From Geosporobacter ferrireducens (lineage in GTDB: Bacteria; Bacillota; Clostridia; Peptostreptococcales; Thermotaleaceae), in contig NZ_CP017269.1 of the NCBI RefSeq assembly GCF_001750685.1, positions 248,001 through 312,000 of the forward strand: a stretch of 64,000 nt of DNA. Direction: 5' to 3'. The stretch's first letter is position 1, and every line of letters begins with the position of its first letter. The position numbers and the translations under genes are program-made. Shown here piece by piece: positions 8,784 through 18,163 of the stretch. The notes below the pieces were generated by a model that was given only the letters and a program-made list of their open reading frames with translations, made no database searches and had not been told where the DNA came from.

Positions 8784-8830
8784 TTGTACGTTTTTGTATT
8801 TTTTGTATGCTTATTGTATCATTTTTGTAT
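8784..8830 (-). promoter_or_regulatory. Five phased TTGTA(T/C) repeats upstream of the HEPN/MNT operon
   Basis: TTGTAC at 8784 and TTGTAT at 8794, 8803, 8814 and 8825 recur every 9-11 bp, that is, once per helical turn, immediately upstream of the 82-residue gene. On the coding strand they read as ATACAA and can also supply -10 elements. The layout suggests cooperative binding along one face of the DNA by an autoregulator. Confidence 0.5.
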
Positions 8831-8857
8831 GATTAATTTCAAGACATTTCTGATAAA

Positions 8858-8903
8858 TAAAGGAAGGGATGACTTCTAGATCCTCCTTCTATCCCTTCCT
8901 TTA
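8858..8903. terminator. Bidirectional-looking terminator after the surface-protein genes
   Basis: A perfect 13-bp inverted repeat (TAAAGGAAGGGAT at 8858-8870 with its complement at 8891-8903), 20-nt loop and T-rich flanks on both sides. It lies 28 bp past the stop of the 624-residue secreted protein and insulates that operon from the HEPN/MNT operon. Confidence 0.8.
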
Positions 8904-8931
8904 TTTTTTAATTAAAGGGGGGTTTTACGTT

Positions 8932-10806
8932 TTAGAGCTCCTGGTCAATTCTCCAGTCTCCTTCAATGCTTCCTACAACCTTTAAATAATCTCCGTCCCA
9001 GCCATACTTTGTATTAAAGTTTAGGTGTATACTTCCCTTATCTGCTGTAACTTCTGTATTGATTATTGTTCCTTTTTTCAGGAAAGGATCTGAATACCAT
9101 TCCAGCTTCCAGGTTGACTCATTCCCGTTCTCGGATTCTTTCACCATGTTAAGGGTTTTATTATATCCAGGATGGGATATTTTCATTTTTACAGAATCCG
9201 GATTTCCAATGGCGGTGATTTTAAAGGTCACATAGTATCCTGCCTTATAGCCTACCGGCACCTCTGGTGCATTATAATAAATTGGATATTTACCTGCATA
9301 TTCTTTATGGTTTACGATGTCTGTGATTCTCAGGTCCTTCAAGTCTAAGGTCTGCAAGAAGAAAGGTAGTGTCTTGATTTCTTCGTTTCCATTAGGAGTG
9401 GTGGCCCTAAATCTGGCTGTATAGTTTCCATCAGGCCTGAAAGGTACAGTATAATTTAACCTCCAGTACTTTATATCTCCTACTTGATTTACTAACTGCA
9501 TAGAAATTGGATTCCCATCAGAGAATACATCCACAGTTACAGCATTTGCGTATTTTGACGTAGTAGCCTCTATAGTAATTTCACTACTCGTAAATACTCG
9601 ATTTGGCATTTCAGGCATCAGATTGATCGGTGTTTTTACCCGGATAGACCAATTCTTCTCTAATACTAAGGTGCCTTGTGTTGCTGTAGCCTTAGCTGTA
9701 TAATTTCCGTCCGGCAGAGTTTCTGGAATTTGATAATTCCGGATGTCTTTCCAATGATGGTACAAAATATCTGTCTTTGTAATATCTGATGGCCTGTTTA
9801 AAGATCTGATATTTGTTTTTCGTACACCATCCTTATAGAGGGCAAAATCAATTCGATCCATAGGATGTGGCATGGTAACAATATCAGTTACTTTCAGCTC
9901 TTCCGAGGCCGGAATTCCTGCTGTGAAGATATCAAACTTTGCAAGCTCCGGATGCAGCTCGGCAAAGAGTTCCGGAGTAATGAGTCCTGTTATATTTGTA
10001 GATCCCTTTGCCCCGTAACAATCAGTTACAGTCAGTGTAAAAGCTGTTACCTCCTTACCATTGATTATCTTTGGCAAGGCAATATATTGATTTTCTTCTG
10101 GATACTTGTAAACACTGCCATCCTTTTGTTCATAAAACCATTCGTAGCGGTCAATTCCGTTATTTGCCCGGGAGTATTGAAAATCTCTGTCACGGCTATT
10201 TATTCCAGTGAGAATGTAGTGTGTTGCCGTTTCTAACATATAGATGACGGCATCAGGAGCATAATGGATTATGTAGGTTCTGGTTTTAGGTGTAGCCATC
10301 TTATTAAAAGGATCATTTTTCGTAGTGTCACTGCCCTGAACGGTGACTGTCCACTCCCCGCGCATTCCTGTTGTTGCTCTCTGAATAACATATGGATCTT
10401 GCATACTTGCTATGATCTTGTAGTTGTTATTGCCTTTCACATGCTTAGGATCTGGATTATCAAATATGCTGGGATTATGGGTATATTTTATTTGAAGGGT
10501 TCCGGCTTTAGGTTTCTTCTGTTCTTCATCTAAATCTGCGTTTTTCTTTAGCTTGTCTTGAGGGCTGATGCCTTCATAGTCCTTCTCTATGTCCTCAAAG
10601 AGCATCTCTATATCTATCGTATCTCCTACAAGATATATCAGCCCTTCCTGATCTCCCTTTTTCTGATTGACACCTAAAATGAAATTTATAATATTTTCTA
10701 TGTTCTTTGGATCTTTAGATTTATCGTATTGGGATTCTAAAGGAATAGCAAAGCTTGTAATGCTTAGACAAAATATTAGGAATATCGTTAATAGTATCTT
10801 TTTCAT
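8932..10806 (-). CDS. Secreted surface protein with Ig-like modules (624 aa)
   Basis: A cleavable signal peptide (MKKILLTIFLIF..., Ala-rich site near residue 20) precedes a long, mostly beta-type protein. Repeated patterns such as DGNYTAKATATQG and DGNYTARFRATTPNG mark at least two Ig/FN3-like modules in the second half. No LPXTG, SLH or lipobox is seen, so anchoring must be indirect. It is the last of four genes for exported proteins spaced by 15-29 bp. Inference: part of a surface complex used in cell contact. It recalls Athe_2463-type proteins of other thermophilic or alkaliphilic Clostridia, but that is a weak impression. Confidence 0.7.
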   Translation of the reverse strand: MKKILLTIFLIFCLSITSFAIPLESQYDKSKDPKNIENIINFILGVNQKKGDQEGLIYLVGDTIDIEMLFEDIEKDYEGISPQDKLKKNADLDEEQKKPKAGTLQIKYTHNPSIFDNPDPKHVKGNNNYKIIASMQDPYVIQRATTGMRGEWTVTVQGSDTTKNDPFNKMATPKTRTYIIHYAPDAVIYMLETATHYILTGINSRDRDFQYSRANNGIDRYEWFYEQKDGSVYKYPEENQYIALPKIINGKEVTAFTLTVTDCYGAKGSTNITGLITPELFAELHPELAKFDIFTAGIPASEELKVTDIVTMPHPMDRIDFALYKDGVRKTNIRSLNRPSDITKTDILYHHWKDIRNYQIPETLPDGNYTAKATATQGTLVLEKNWSIRVKTPINLMPEMPNRVFTSSEITIEATTSKYANAVTVDVFSDGNPISMQLVNQVGDIKYWRLNYTVPFRPDGNYTARFRATTPNGNEEIKTLPFFLQTLDLKDLRITDIVNHKEYAGKYPIYYNAPEVPVGYKAGYYVTFKITAIGNPDSVKMKISHPGYNKTLNMVKESENGNESTWKLEWYSDPFLKKGTIINTEVTADKGSIHLNFNTKYGWDGDYLKVVGSIEGDWRIDQEL

Positions 10807-10821
10807 TCTCTCACCTGCCTT

Positions 10822-12876
10822 CTAATTGAGGTCTTTTAGATATCTTTGGATATAGTTTTTTGTGTCATTATCGTTTCCGATGAAAAATAGATGCGTTCCT
10901 CTATTTTTGATCATGGAACGAATTTGTTCTAGTAACTCATTATTTCTTTGAGATTCTGTAATCTTAGTGTCTGTATCTATGATTAGAAATCTCAGGTCAC
11001 TTCCTGAATCTAGGAAGATGTGTTCTTGTATTCTATTTTTGATCATGGATAAAATGTCTGTAATAGTAAATTTACTTAAAGTTACGGTGCTACTTCCTCC
11101 ATGTGTATCAGCTACAGTAATAATGATATTGGTATATTCTCCATCTTCTGGAACATTGGTTCCTTGCCATTTTAAACTGTAATTATCTGCTGAAGGTTGT
11201 GTAGTTGGGGAAGTGGTGAGTGTAGTTGATGTGCTTTTTCCTCCCATAGTTGCACTTATAGTTAATTGTCCTCCATAGGAATCATATACTTTACCTGTCA
11301 GTTCAATCATTTCACCATAATTGGAGATATTTTTTCCCGCTGTTAAGCTAATGCTCGGCTTATAATTAACTACAATACAAGCAATATCCTTGACAGTTTC
11401 GCCCTCATGTTTCCCGTCATTTGCTGTTAGGCGAATATATACCTTCTGCTCATAGCGATTGGTTGAAGCATTCCAGGTTAAGGGCAGGCTTGATGTATTA
11501 TAGCTGTGGGTTACTAATGTGTTTGTTTTCGTTCCATTAGGCGTACCATTATACAGGTTACTGGCTCCTGCTGTAGTTCCAATTTGAATATTATATGTGA
11601 TGTTATCGCCTTCTCCATCGGATACATTGGCTTTAATACTGATATTATTACCCTTGTGAAGGACTTGATCTACTGTAGGCTCTGTTATGGTCACCATTGG
11701 AGGAGTATTAATTTTAAAGGTTTGGGTAGCTCCATAGCTGACGCCTAGCTCATTAATCACGTATGGTCTGACATAATAAGTGACGCCCGGTAGACAGTCT
11801 GTAATATTGCTGCTATATTGCCCTGTAGTCTCTCTGTATCCAAGTTTTGTCCTATAAGGCGCTAACTCGAAAGTTAAGTTTGATGTGCTCGTTGACCATA
11901 CATGACCATGTTCATCGGCTTCCGGTAGTCCTGGATTGGTGATGTTGGCCACAGCTGTAAAAGAATTTCCTCCTGTTTGTGTAACAGATACACTCTGTAC
12001 TGCTGCGGCTTCTCCTTTATAGCGCCTGTAGATTCTAACGTAATACTTATATTCATTTGTAGTCCATTTTGCAAATCTAATTGAGAAACTTTTTCCTACG
12101 GGAATATCGAATTCTCGCGGCGATATTTCTGTTTTGGATGTTGCATAGACTGAAAAATCACTTGGGCTTCCATACAGAAGAATTTTGTGCTCATATAACT
12201 TGGGATTGTAGCTCCCCACTCTCCCATAATTCACGTAATTTGATGCACTTCGGGTATATTGGACAATTTCCAAATTCAGGATTCCTGGACCAAAAATATC
12301 ACTTCTGTTACTATTGTTTGTTGTCCATTCTGCGCTAAACGGCCAGGAATATTTGATTTCCTTAGTTACATAAGTAGAACTGTCCGGGACATTGTAGGTC
12401 GATATCTGCGCATGCTCATGAACTAGTTCCCATCCCTGCGCTTCTATGTTATCTAGGTAATTTTGCGTAAACGTATTCGGCACATTCGATACGGTACCTA
12501 GATTTGAATTACTTAGGTTGGGATTTATTTTTGTTACTGTTTCATAGTTGCTGTTATTCATGGAGTTGGAGAGCCAATGAGTATTTCCATACCGGTCAAT
12601 TGCATCAAAGGCAGATATCCTATTTTTGCTATCTCGATATAGCGCAGTGATTTGCATTATACTATTATCTACAAAAACAAATTCCCCGATGGCCCTGCCC
12701 CCATAATTGGAGGGTTCATATAGTTGTATAATATCTTTATAGTTGAACCCTTTTGCAGGCCATGCCATATCCCTTGTGACATATACATAATTATAATCTG
12801 CAAATGCTTGAATTGCAGATATATTGATTAACATAATGACCATCAAAATGATGGTCATTATTCTTCTTTTTTTCAT
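10822..12876 (-). CDS. Secreted protein with fibronectin-like modules and C-terminal alpha/beta domain (684 aa)
   Basis: A signal peptide (residues 1-26, ending AFA-D) leads a protein whose centre has an FN3/Ig-like array: a GLPEADEHGHVWSTS segment, then TPPMVTITEPTVDQVLHKGNNI and VNYKPSISLTAGKNI, each opening a beta-sandwich. The last 75 residues (SMIKNRIQEHIFLDSGSDLRFLIIDTD...) look alpha/beta and repeat the phrase SMIKNR twice. The ribosome-binding site is AGAGGTGA. Fifteen bp separate it from the next surface gene. Function unknown; adhesion or scaffold is inferred. Confidence 0.7.
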   Translation of the reverse strand: MKKRRIMTIILMVIMLINISAIQAFADYNYVYVTRDMAWPAKGFNYKDIIQLYEPSNYGGRAIGEFVFVDNSIMQITALYRDSKNRISAFDAIDRYGNTHWLSNSMNNSNYETVTKINPNLSNSNLGTVSNVPNTFTQNYLDNIEAQGWELVHEHAQISTYNVPDSSTYVTKEIKYSWPFSAEWTTNNSNRSDIFGPGILNLEIVQYTRSASNYVNYGRVGSYNPKLYEHKILLYGSPSDFSVYATSKTEISPREFDIPVGKSFSIRFAKWTTNEYKYYVRIYRRYKGEAAAVQSVSVTQTGGNSFTAVANITNPGLPEADEHGHVWSTSTSNLTFELAPYRTKLGYRETTGQYSSNITDCLPGVTYYVRPYVINELGVSYGATQTFKINTPPMVTITEPTVDQVLHKGNNISIKANVSDGEGDNITYNIQIGTTAGASNLYNGTPNGTKTNTLVTHSYNTSSLPLTWNASTNRYEQKVYIRLTANDGKHEGETVKDIACIVVNYKPSISLTAGKNISNYGEMIELTGKVYDSYGGQLTISATMGGKSTSTTLTTSPTTQPSADNYSLKWQGTNVPEDGEYTNIIITVADTHGGSSTVTLSKFTITDILSMIKNRIQEHIFLDSGSDLRFLIIDTDTKITESQRNNELLEQIRSMIKNRGTHLFFIGNDNDTKNYIQRYLKDLN

Positions 12877-12905
12877 TCATTCACCTCTTTCTAATTTACC
12901 TCTAA

Positions 12906-15900
12906 CTAATTCTCAAGAACCTGTATGCTGTTATCTTTCTTGATGATGTAGACGATTGTACTCAGTTTGTTTAGTCCTAGTTGATTAAGAATTGTCTGAT
13001 AATCCAAAATTGCGTCATGAGTTTCTATAATCCAGACCTCATTTTTGTTCCCTCTCCGGGTCTCCAGAGTAATAACCGGTTGATGATTGTCAATATAGAT
13101 CACCTTTTTTGTATCTTCCAAGCCAAAGGTGTTTGCACTTAAAACCGGAATGCTCTCTCCTGGTATTTCAAAGTTAGGCGTTTTCGGCTTTTCCACCGCC
13201 ACAAACTCAAATTTGAAACGTCCCAGCACATTCTTTTCTTCATTGTCTATCACCATGATGAATTCTGCCTGGTTTTCTCCAAAAACACTCTTTTCGATAG
13301 AGAGATATTCCGCTAGACTGCGATCCTCCTTCATGATCCACTGCTCTCCGTCGTTGTATTCTCCGTTATTGTCTTTGTCATAATAGATCAAAAGCTTAGA
13401 TTTTTCCAGGTCAATCTCATCATCGGGAGAGTTATAGGTTGCAACCACTCGAAGTTTAGATTTTAGTTCATTTTCCGCTTCCCGGTAGACCACAGACTGC
13501 AATACATCAATGTCTACTGTAGGTTCCAGGTCTGGTTCAATATAGAATTCTTTCACTGCATATGGGCTGTTTTTCAGACCATTGAAAACAGTGTATCTCA
13601 CCCTTATATCCATAGATTTGTCTACCCGGAAGTCCTGAAACTTTTTCCCTCGGAACTCTACACCGCTGCCACCGGTGATTTTCTCTTCGCCTTTGATGTG
13701 CTGTATAAGGCTTGTATCTACTTCTCCACCGGGTCCTGTGATAGGTTCAATTACAAATTTGGTCCGCTCATGGTCAAACAGAATCGGATAGCGTTGCTGT
13801 AGCTCCTGATTGGTCACATTCACTGAATTGCTGCCGTCTAGGGTCTGCTTTTTGAACACCTTATCTTCCCCCACCTTTACAAAATCAGCCACAGGTGTCC
13901 CGCTGATGAACTCTACTTGCCTTTCTTTTGATGTTCTATATTCTCTTATAGTTAAATAACTCAATCTTCTTCTAAAACTATAGGTTTTTCCATCAGCCGT
14001 GTATTTTCCTTGCTCTAAGGTCTCTCCTTCTAACCATTTAGCACTGTTCTGTGCATAAATAAACCCTTCTCCATGTTTTTCAAGAATCTGAGCATTTGTC
14101 AATTCGACAGGTTCCACTTGCTTCAAATCATCTTTATTATTGGTATATTGATACATATTTTGGCTAAGGACAAATCGAGCATCCCCTTCCAGCTTCACGA
14201 TATATATCCCTGCATTTTGTGTAAATTTGTTTTCTTCATCAAGAGTTAATTCAGAGTATTCGGGATCGGATGTCCTTTTAATCATCCACTCTTTATTGAG
14301 AATGCTTTCAGAAAAATCTTTAACCTGGGCTAATTCACTTTCAAATAATCTTGTAGGTTCTAATAGAAAATCTAGTGTTGAATTGTTTTTGTAGAAATCT
14401 TTATCGCTTGTGGTATATCCAAGGTTATTTTTTGCATACTGCTTGAAAACTACAGCATTTGCCTTGAATCTCTCGTCAATAGCCATCTTTTCAGGAAGTT
14501 TTCCCGCTCCATTGGCTATCGAATTGCCATAGGCATCTATAATAGTCCATGCAGTATACTCCGTAGGAAAAATTGCTTCAACCTCTGGTCCTGTCAATTT
14601 ATTTACTGTGATATCTACCTCTCCATCCGCAGCTTCTCTGCTTGCATCAACAACCACTTTTATCTTTGGATAGGCATTTTCATAGATATATTGTTGTTCT
14701 ACCTTCTCACTTTCTAAATCTGCTGTATCAATGACCTTTACTTCGATTTTTTGTAGCTCATCAGGATCTCCTACAACGTCAAGCTTCCTCTCTATTGTTT
14801 CAAGGTTATTAAAAATAGGTTCAAAAACTTCATCGGTTTCGTTGTATCTATAGAGAGAAACAATAGATTTTTTGTAAGGCCGCTCCCCTTCATAGCTCCA
14901 GGTGATCGTATTCTTTATTGTTGGATGGGCCGTTGTGATTTCTTTTGGATAGAACATGTTTGGAAGTTGCAGCTCTGTTTCTGGTGGTTCCATCTGTATC
15001 TCAAATTCCACTTCACTGCTATCATTAGCATATTTGGTATTTTCTTCGATATCTCTTACTCCGACCCTCGCTTGTATAGGTATTTTCCCACTAGCATTTT
15101 CATGAGATTTTCGTATATTTAGATTTACCGTTACTTTGCTGCTAGATGTCCAATTTAGGTATGTCCAATCTCCTCCATTGATGCGGTAATAGAAAAGGTA
15201 GTCTTTTATGCCTTTTGATGAGGTACTACCCGATGCATCCAATTCCATATTAATCTGAACAGTTTCATTTTTGTAATATGCGTCGTATTTTATCGGCACC
15301 TTTCTTGGGTAGGGGTCGATCTTCAACTTCGCATTAATCTCTGCGTTGTCTGATGCCGGGGGCGGTTCTGGTGCTGGTTCTCCCTTTTTCTGTGCATATA
15401 CATCATGCTGAACCCAATTCGATGTAACACCCTTATTATTTGTAACCCTTAGCCTGTAACTCTTCCAACTTCCAGGAACAGAGTCGCTGAAGTTCTTTTG
15501 AGTTGATAAAGGCACCCAATCATTTCCTGTACTTCCTTGCCATTCCCAGGATATAATAGTAGTTCCTGCTGGTACGGTTGATTTATCAATTAGATTTACA
15601 CTGAAAGGAAACTCTTCAACTTGAATAGGGTTGTTTATATTATCTGTTACATTTTTATTATCATGGTGTATTTCAAACTCTGCCATTGGCTTTTCTTCTT
15701 CAACGATAATAATCAGCTCAACAAAGTACCATGTTACTGTTTTGCCAGGTAAATATCCCTCACCTATTGCACTATGAGACCCATTTTCACTCCATACATA
15801 TGTCCATTCTTTATAGGATTTATCTATTGCTACTTGTAAATAGACGTGATATTCTCCAGCTTCATCAAGATAGATTTCTTTTCCATTTAATGTGCCAAGA

Positions 15901-16244
15901 AATTCCTTTTTAAATCCGCTTGGAGATCTATATTGAAAATCATATATATGCATTCCTGCTGGGCCATAAAATGCAGCCCTATCTCCAACCTTTGCATAGC
16001 CTGTACTAACCTTATATCCTAGCTCTTTTCCTTCATACGCTACTATGGGATTCTTTGTATCTCCATTGATTTCAGCTCTCAGTGTTGCTTTAGGTTTTTT
16101 TATACCTGTTTCTTCTGGAATTTCTATTGCTCGCCAATTATCATGTGTACTTGCATAAGAGAATAACATACTTAATCCAAGACTTGATATTGTTAAAAGA
16201 AAGGCTAAAAGCATAGTCAAAATTCTTTTATTTATATTATCCAA
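12906..16244 (-). CDS. Very large secreted multidomain protein (1112 aa), TTG start
   Basis: An upstream ATG exists at 16298, but it overlaps the terminator hairpin; a TTG at 16242-16244 has AAAGGAGG 7 nt upstream and starts directly on a signal peptide (MDNINKRILTMLLAFLL...), so it is chosen. The mature part holds a PKD-like segment (WEWQGSTGNDW, residues about 230-290), a proline-rich spacer (GEPAPEPPPASD) and several Ig-like blocks up to residue 1000, then a 60-residue C-terminal domain. No wall-anchor motif. It precedes the 684-aa gene by 29 bp. Probably the main shaft of the surface assembly (inference). Confidence 0.7.
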   Translation of the reverse strand: MDNINKRILTMLLAFLLTISSLGLSMLFSYASTHDNWRAIEIPEETGIKKPKATLRAEINGDTKNPIVAYEGKELGYKVSTGYAKVGDRAAFYGPAGMHIYDFQYRSPSGFKKEFLGTLNGKEIYLDEAGEYHVYLQVAIDKSYKEWTYVWSENGSHSAIGEGYLPGKTVTWYFVELIIIVEEEKPMAEFEIHHDNKNVTDNINNPIQVEEFPFSVNLIDKSTVPAGTTIISWEWQGSTGNDWVPLSTQKNFSDSVPGSWKSYRLRVTNNKGVTSNWVQHDVYAQKKGEPAPEPPPASDNAEINAKLKIDPYPRKVPIKYDAYYKNETVQINMELDASGSTSSKGIKDYLFYYRINGGDWTYLNWTSSSKVTVNLNIRKSHENASGKIPIQARVGVRDIEENTKYANDSSEVEFEIQMEPPETELQLPNMFYPKEITTAHPTIKNTITWSYEGERPYKKSIVSLYRYNETDEVFEPIFNNLETIERKLDVVGDPDELQKIEVKVIDTADLESEKVEQQYIYENAYPKIKVVVDASREAADGEVDITVNKLTGPEVEAIFPTEYTAWTIIDAYGNSIANGAGKLPEKMAIDERFKANAVVFKQYAKNNLGYTTSDKDFYKNNSTLDFLLEPTRLFESELAQVKDFSESILNKEWMIKRTSDPEYSELTLDEENKFTQNAGIYIVKLEGDARFVLSQNMYQYTNNKDDLKQVEPVELTNAQILEKHGEGFIYAQNSAKWLEGETLEQGKYTADGKTYSFRRRLSYLTIREYRTSKERQVEFISGTPVADFVKVGEDKVFKKQTLDGSNSVNVTNQELQQRYPILFDHERTKFVIEPITGPGGEVDTSLIQHIKGEEKITGGSGVEFRGKKFQDFRVDKSMDIRVRYTVFNGLKNSPYAVKEFYIEPDLEPTVDIDVLQSVVYREAENELKSKLRVVATYNSPDDEIDLEKSKLLIYYDKDNNGEYNDGEQWIMKEDRSLAEYLSIEKSVFGENQAEFIMVIDNEEKNVLGRFKFEFVAVEKPKTPNFEIPGESIPVLSANTFGLEDTKKVIYIDNHQPVITLETRRGNKNEVWIIETHDAILDYQTILNQLGLNKLSTIVYIIKKDNSIQVLEN

Positions 16245-16278
16245 ATATATCCTCCTTTCATAATTAACCATATAAAAA

Positions 16279-16303
16279 AGAAGTTGAATCATATTCAACC
16301 TCT
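16279..16303 (-). terminator. Terminator between the SLH gene and the large surface-protein genes
   Basis: AGAAGTTGAA (16279-16288) pairs with TTCAACCTCT (one G-U), 5-nt loop, and TTTTTTATA follows on the minus strand. It lies just past the SLH gene stop and would reduce read-through into the three large secreted proteins. Confidence 0.75.
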
Positions 16304-16315
16304 TTTTAAAGACAA

Positions 16316-17377
16316 TTAATATTTACTTTCTACATATTTAAAGTTCTCTACTTTTACTGGATATTCTTTTGTGATGTCTCCCTTCTTGATATAGATTTTA
16401 AATTCAAAAACCATTCCATCTTTTAACTGAAATGTATTTATATATTTTTGTGCTACAAAGTATGGCGTTCTACCCAATGTATATATAGTAGGAATTTCTT
16501 TTTGACTAATTATAGACTGATCCATCCATACTGTTTTATCATGATAATACCACTTGCCTTCTACAGTCCATGATGGCTGTTCATAACTATTCAATTCTTC
16601 ATAGTTTGTACAGACTATTTTAAACTGTGTATCTGATGAATATCTAGCTATATTATTAATAGCTATTTGAAAATGTTTATTTTCCCACTCATCATGATAA
16701 TAAGTGACAACTTCAATATCTGGTTCAGGAATACCGTCTGTGACTACTGGCGGCAATGGATTGGGCTGTAGTTCTACATCTCCCGCTTCCTCTCGTATAT
16801 CCATCATCTTTGTAAGTACAACGGTAGCTTCCGCTCTAGTAGCATTACCCGCCGCTTTAAAGCTATTATCTGGATATCCGCCTATTATACCTAATTCAAC
16901 TGCTTTTTTCACAAATCCTTTCACGTCGCTTGGTATTTGCCCATTATCCGCAAAAGTAGTTTCTCCCGTACTTGCCTGTTCTCCTAATCCTCTGACAATC
17001 ATTCTAGCCATTTCACCACGGTTGATGTTTCTCTCATAATCATTAAATTCGCCTTTTGCAATAATTCCATATTCTATAGCTGTATCTATAGCCCCCTGAT
17101 ACCATGCTCCTGTTGACTGATTAATAGGTATCCCTGCTGTCTTTAGTACAAGGATCGTAAATTCCGATACCTTAATGTTATTATTAGGTTTGAATGTCCC
17201 ATCGGGATAACCTCCGATAATTCCCTTTTGAGTCAATGTAACAATAAACTCTTTTGCCCAATGGTTTGATATATCACTAAATTGAACAGTTCCATCGGGA
17301 GCTCTCTCTGCTAAACTCCCTATGCTCATGGATATAATCAAAAAAATACTTAATGCTATTCGTAAAAATCTTTTCAT
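16316..17377 (-). CDS. S-layer homology (SLH) domain surface protein
   Basis: An exported 353-residue protein anchored to secondary wall polymers. Seen: a signal peptide (1-23), then three SLH repeats: FSDISNHWAKEFIVTLTQKG with GGYPDGTFKPN; GAIDTAIEYGII with INRGEMARMIVRGL; and VKGFVKKAVELGIIGGYPDNSFKAAGNATRAEATVVL. The remaining 140 residues form an unrecognised domain. It is the only protein of the surface cluster with a wall-binding module, so it may anchor the three unanchored partners. Ribosome-binding site GGAAGGAGG. Confidence 0.9.
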   Translation of the reverse strand: MKRFLRIALSIFLIISMSIGSLAERAPDGTVQFSDISNHWAKEFIVTLTQKGIIGGYPDGTFKPNNNIKVSEFTILVLKTAGIPINQSTGAWYQGAIDTAIEYGIIAKGEFNDYERNINRGEMARMIVRGLGEQASTGETTFADNGQIPSDVKGFVKKAVELGIIGGYPDNSFKAAGNATRAEATVVLTKMMDIREEAGDVELQPNPLPPVVTDGIPEPDIEVVTYYHDEWENKHFQIAINNIARYSSDTQFKIVCTNYEELNSYEQPSWTVEGKWYYHDKTVWMDQSIISQKEIPTIYTLGRTPYFVAQKYINTFQLKDGMVFEFKIYIKKGDITKEYPVKVENFKYVESKY

Positions 17378-17400
17378 GTAATTTCCTCCTTCCTTTGTCT

Positions 17401-17805
17401 CTACTTTTTTGCCCGGCTGTTCTTTCTTAGTTTCTCCTGTGCCCGTTTCAGCTTATCTTCAGTTATATAACCGAGATTTACATATTGTGTATTCTCTAAA
17501 ATATATTTAACTGTAGATCTATACCACTTTCCACCCCGTTTTGTTTTTATATTTTCTTTTGTGAGCTCCTCAGTAATCTTTTGCAGAGACTTGTTTTCTT
17601 CCAAGTACATATCAAATATTTTTTTAATAGTCTCTGGATCATGTAAGGGCTTTTGGCCACCGATGCTCTCAAGTGCCTGATTTAATTCCTTTTTTAAGTA
17701 GGCATTTTCTTTAATTAATTCAGAAATATAATTTCTTAGCCTCTCTATGATGACGGCAGGATTATCATCATTTTTACTGCTAGCTTTGCTCTCTCTCTTT
17801 GACAA
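17401..17805 (-). CDS. Orphan recombinase-linker domain protein, TTG start
   Basis: A 134-residue protein. Its second half (ETIKKIFDMYLEENKSLQKITEELTKEN, GKWYRSTVKYILENTQYVN) matches the 'Recombinase' DNA-binding linker of large serine integrases, but the catalytic resolvase domain and the zinc ribbon are absent. The first half is a basic coiled coil. An ATG at 17826 translates the ribosome-binding site itself, so the TTG at 17803-17805 behind GGGGGAGG is chosen. Possible roles are DNA binding, excision control or a regulator. It precedes the SLH gene by 23 bp. Confidence 0.75.
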   Translation of the reverse strand: MSKRESKASSKNDDNPAVIIERLRNYISELIKENAYLKKELNQALESIGGQKPLHDPETIKKIFDMYLEENKSLQKITEELTKENIKTKRGGKWYRSTVKYILENTQYVNLGYITEDKLKRAQEKLRKNSRAKK

Positions 17806-17968
17806 ATCCCTACCTCCCCCCATCATTTATGTATAAATATTTATTGTACATTATATTGTACCATATAATGTAAACTTCTACAATGCTTTACAGTGTTAAT
17901 TTTCAGAAAACTCGTTCAAATTTTATATTTTTATATCTAAAACATGTGTATTTTAATCCTATTTATGG

Positions 17969-18070
17969 TATAATACAGTCAAAAGGTAATCGGAACCCCA
18001 GTGGTGAGGTTGCCAACATTAAGGATAATTTTTAACAATAACCACCTTGTTGGCAGCAGGGTGGTTATTT
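17969..18070 (+). ncRNA. Putative RNA antitoxin of a type I toxin-antitoxin locus
   Basis: An extended -10 (TGG then TATAAT at 17969-17974) is followed 8-11 nt later by a short transcript with no ORF, starting near 17981 with GGTAATCGGAA and GTGAGGTTGCC and ending in the shared hairpin at 18037-18069. The toxin transcript comes the opposite way and ends in the same hairpin, so the two RNAs overlap tail to tail, as in txpA/ratA and par (fst). Confidence 0.6.
18037..18069. terminator. Shared bidirectional terminator of the toxin/RNA locus
   Basis: AATAACCACC (18037-18046) pairs perfectly with GGTGGTTATT (18060-18069), with T-rich flanks in the plus direction. The toxin stop codon sits within its right arm. 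Confidence 0.8.
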
Positions 18071-18163
18071 CTTTTGGTTGTTATTCCTATCTAAGTAGGA
18101 GATAAGCGATATTACGAACACCGAAAACATTATCATTAACGATATTGCTTCATATGTGCTCAT
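18065..18163 (-). CDS. Putative holin-like toxin (type I toxin peptide)
   Basis: A 32-residue peptide: short start MSTYEAISLM, one hydrophobic segment (IMFSVFVISLISYL) and a basic, Asn-rich tail. This matches the 'putative holin-like toxin' family of Firmicutes, whose members damage the membrane when overproduced. The ribosome-binding site GGGAGGTGG lies 7 nt before the ATG. Its message begins near 18228 with the same leader as the facing RNA and ends at the hairpin at 18037. Likely an addiction module of the element. Confidence 0.82.
   Translation of the reverse strand: MSTYEAISLMIMFSVFVISLISYLDRNNNQKK

Noticed and set aside
13129-16000. Several short plus-strand frames within the large secreted-protein gene
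   Set aside because: Antisense shadows of a continuous 1112-codon gene with a signal peptide.
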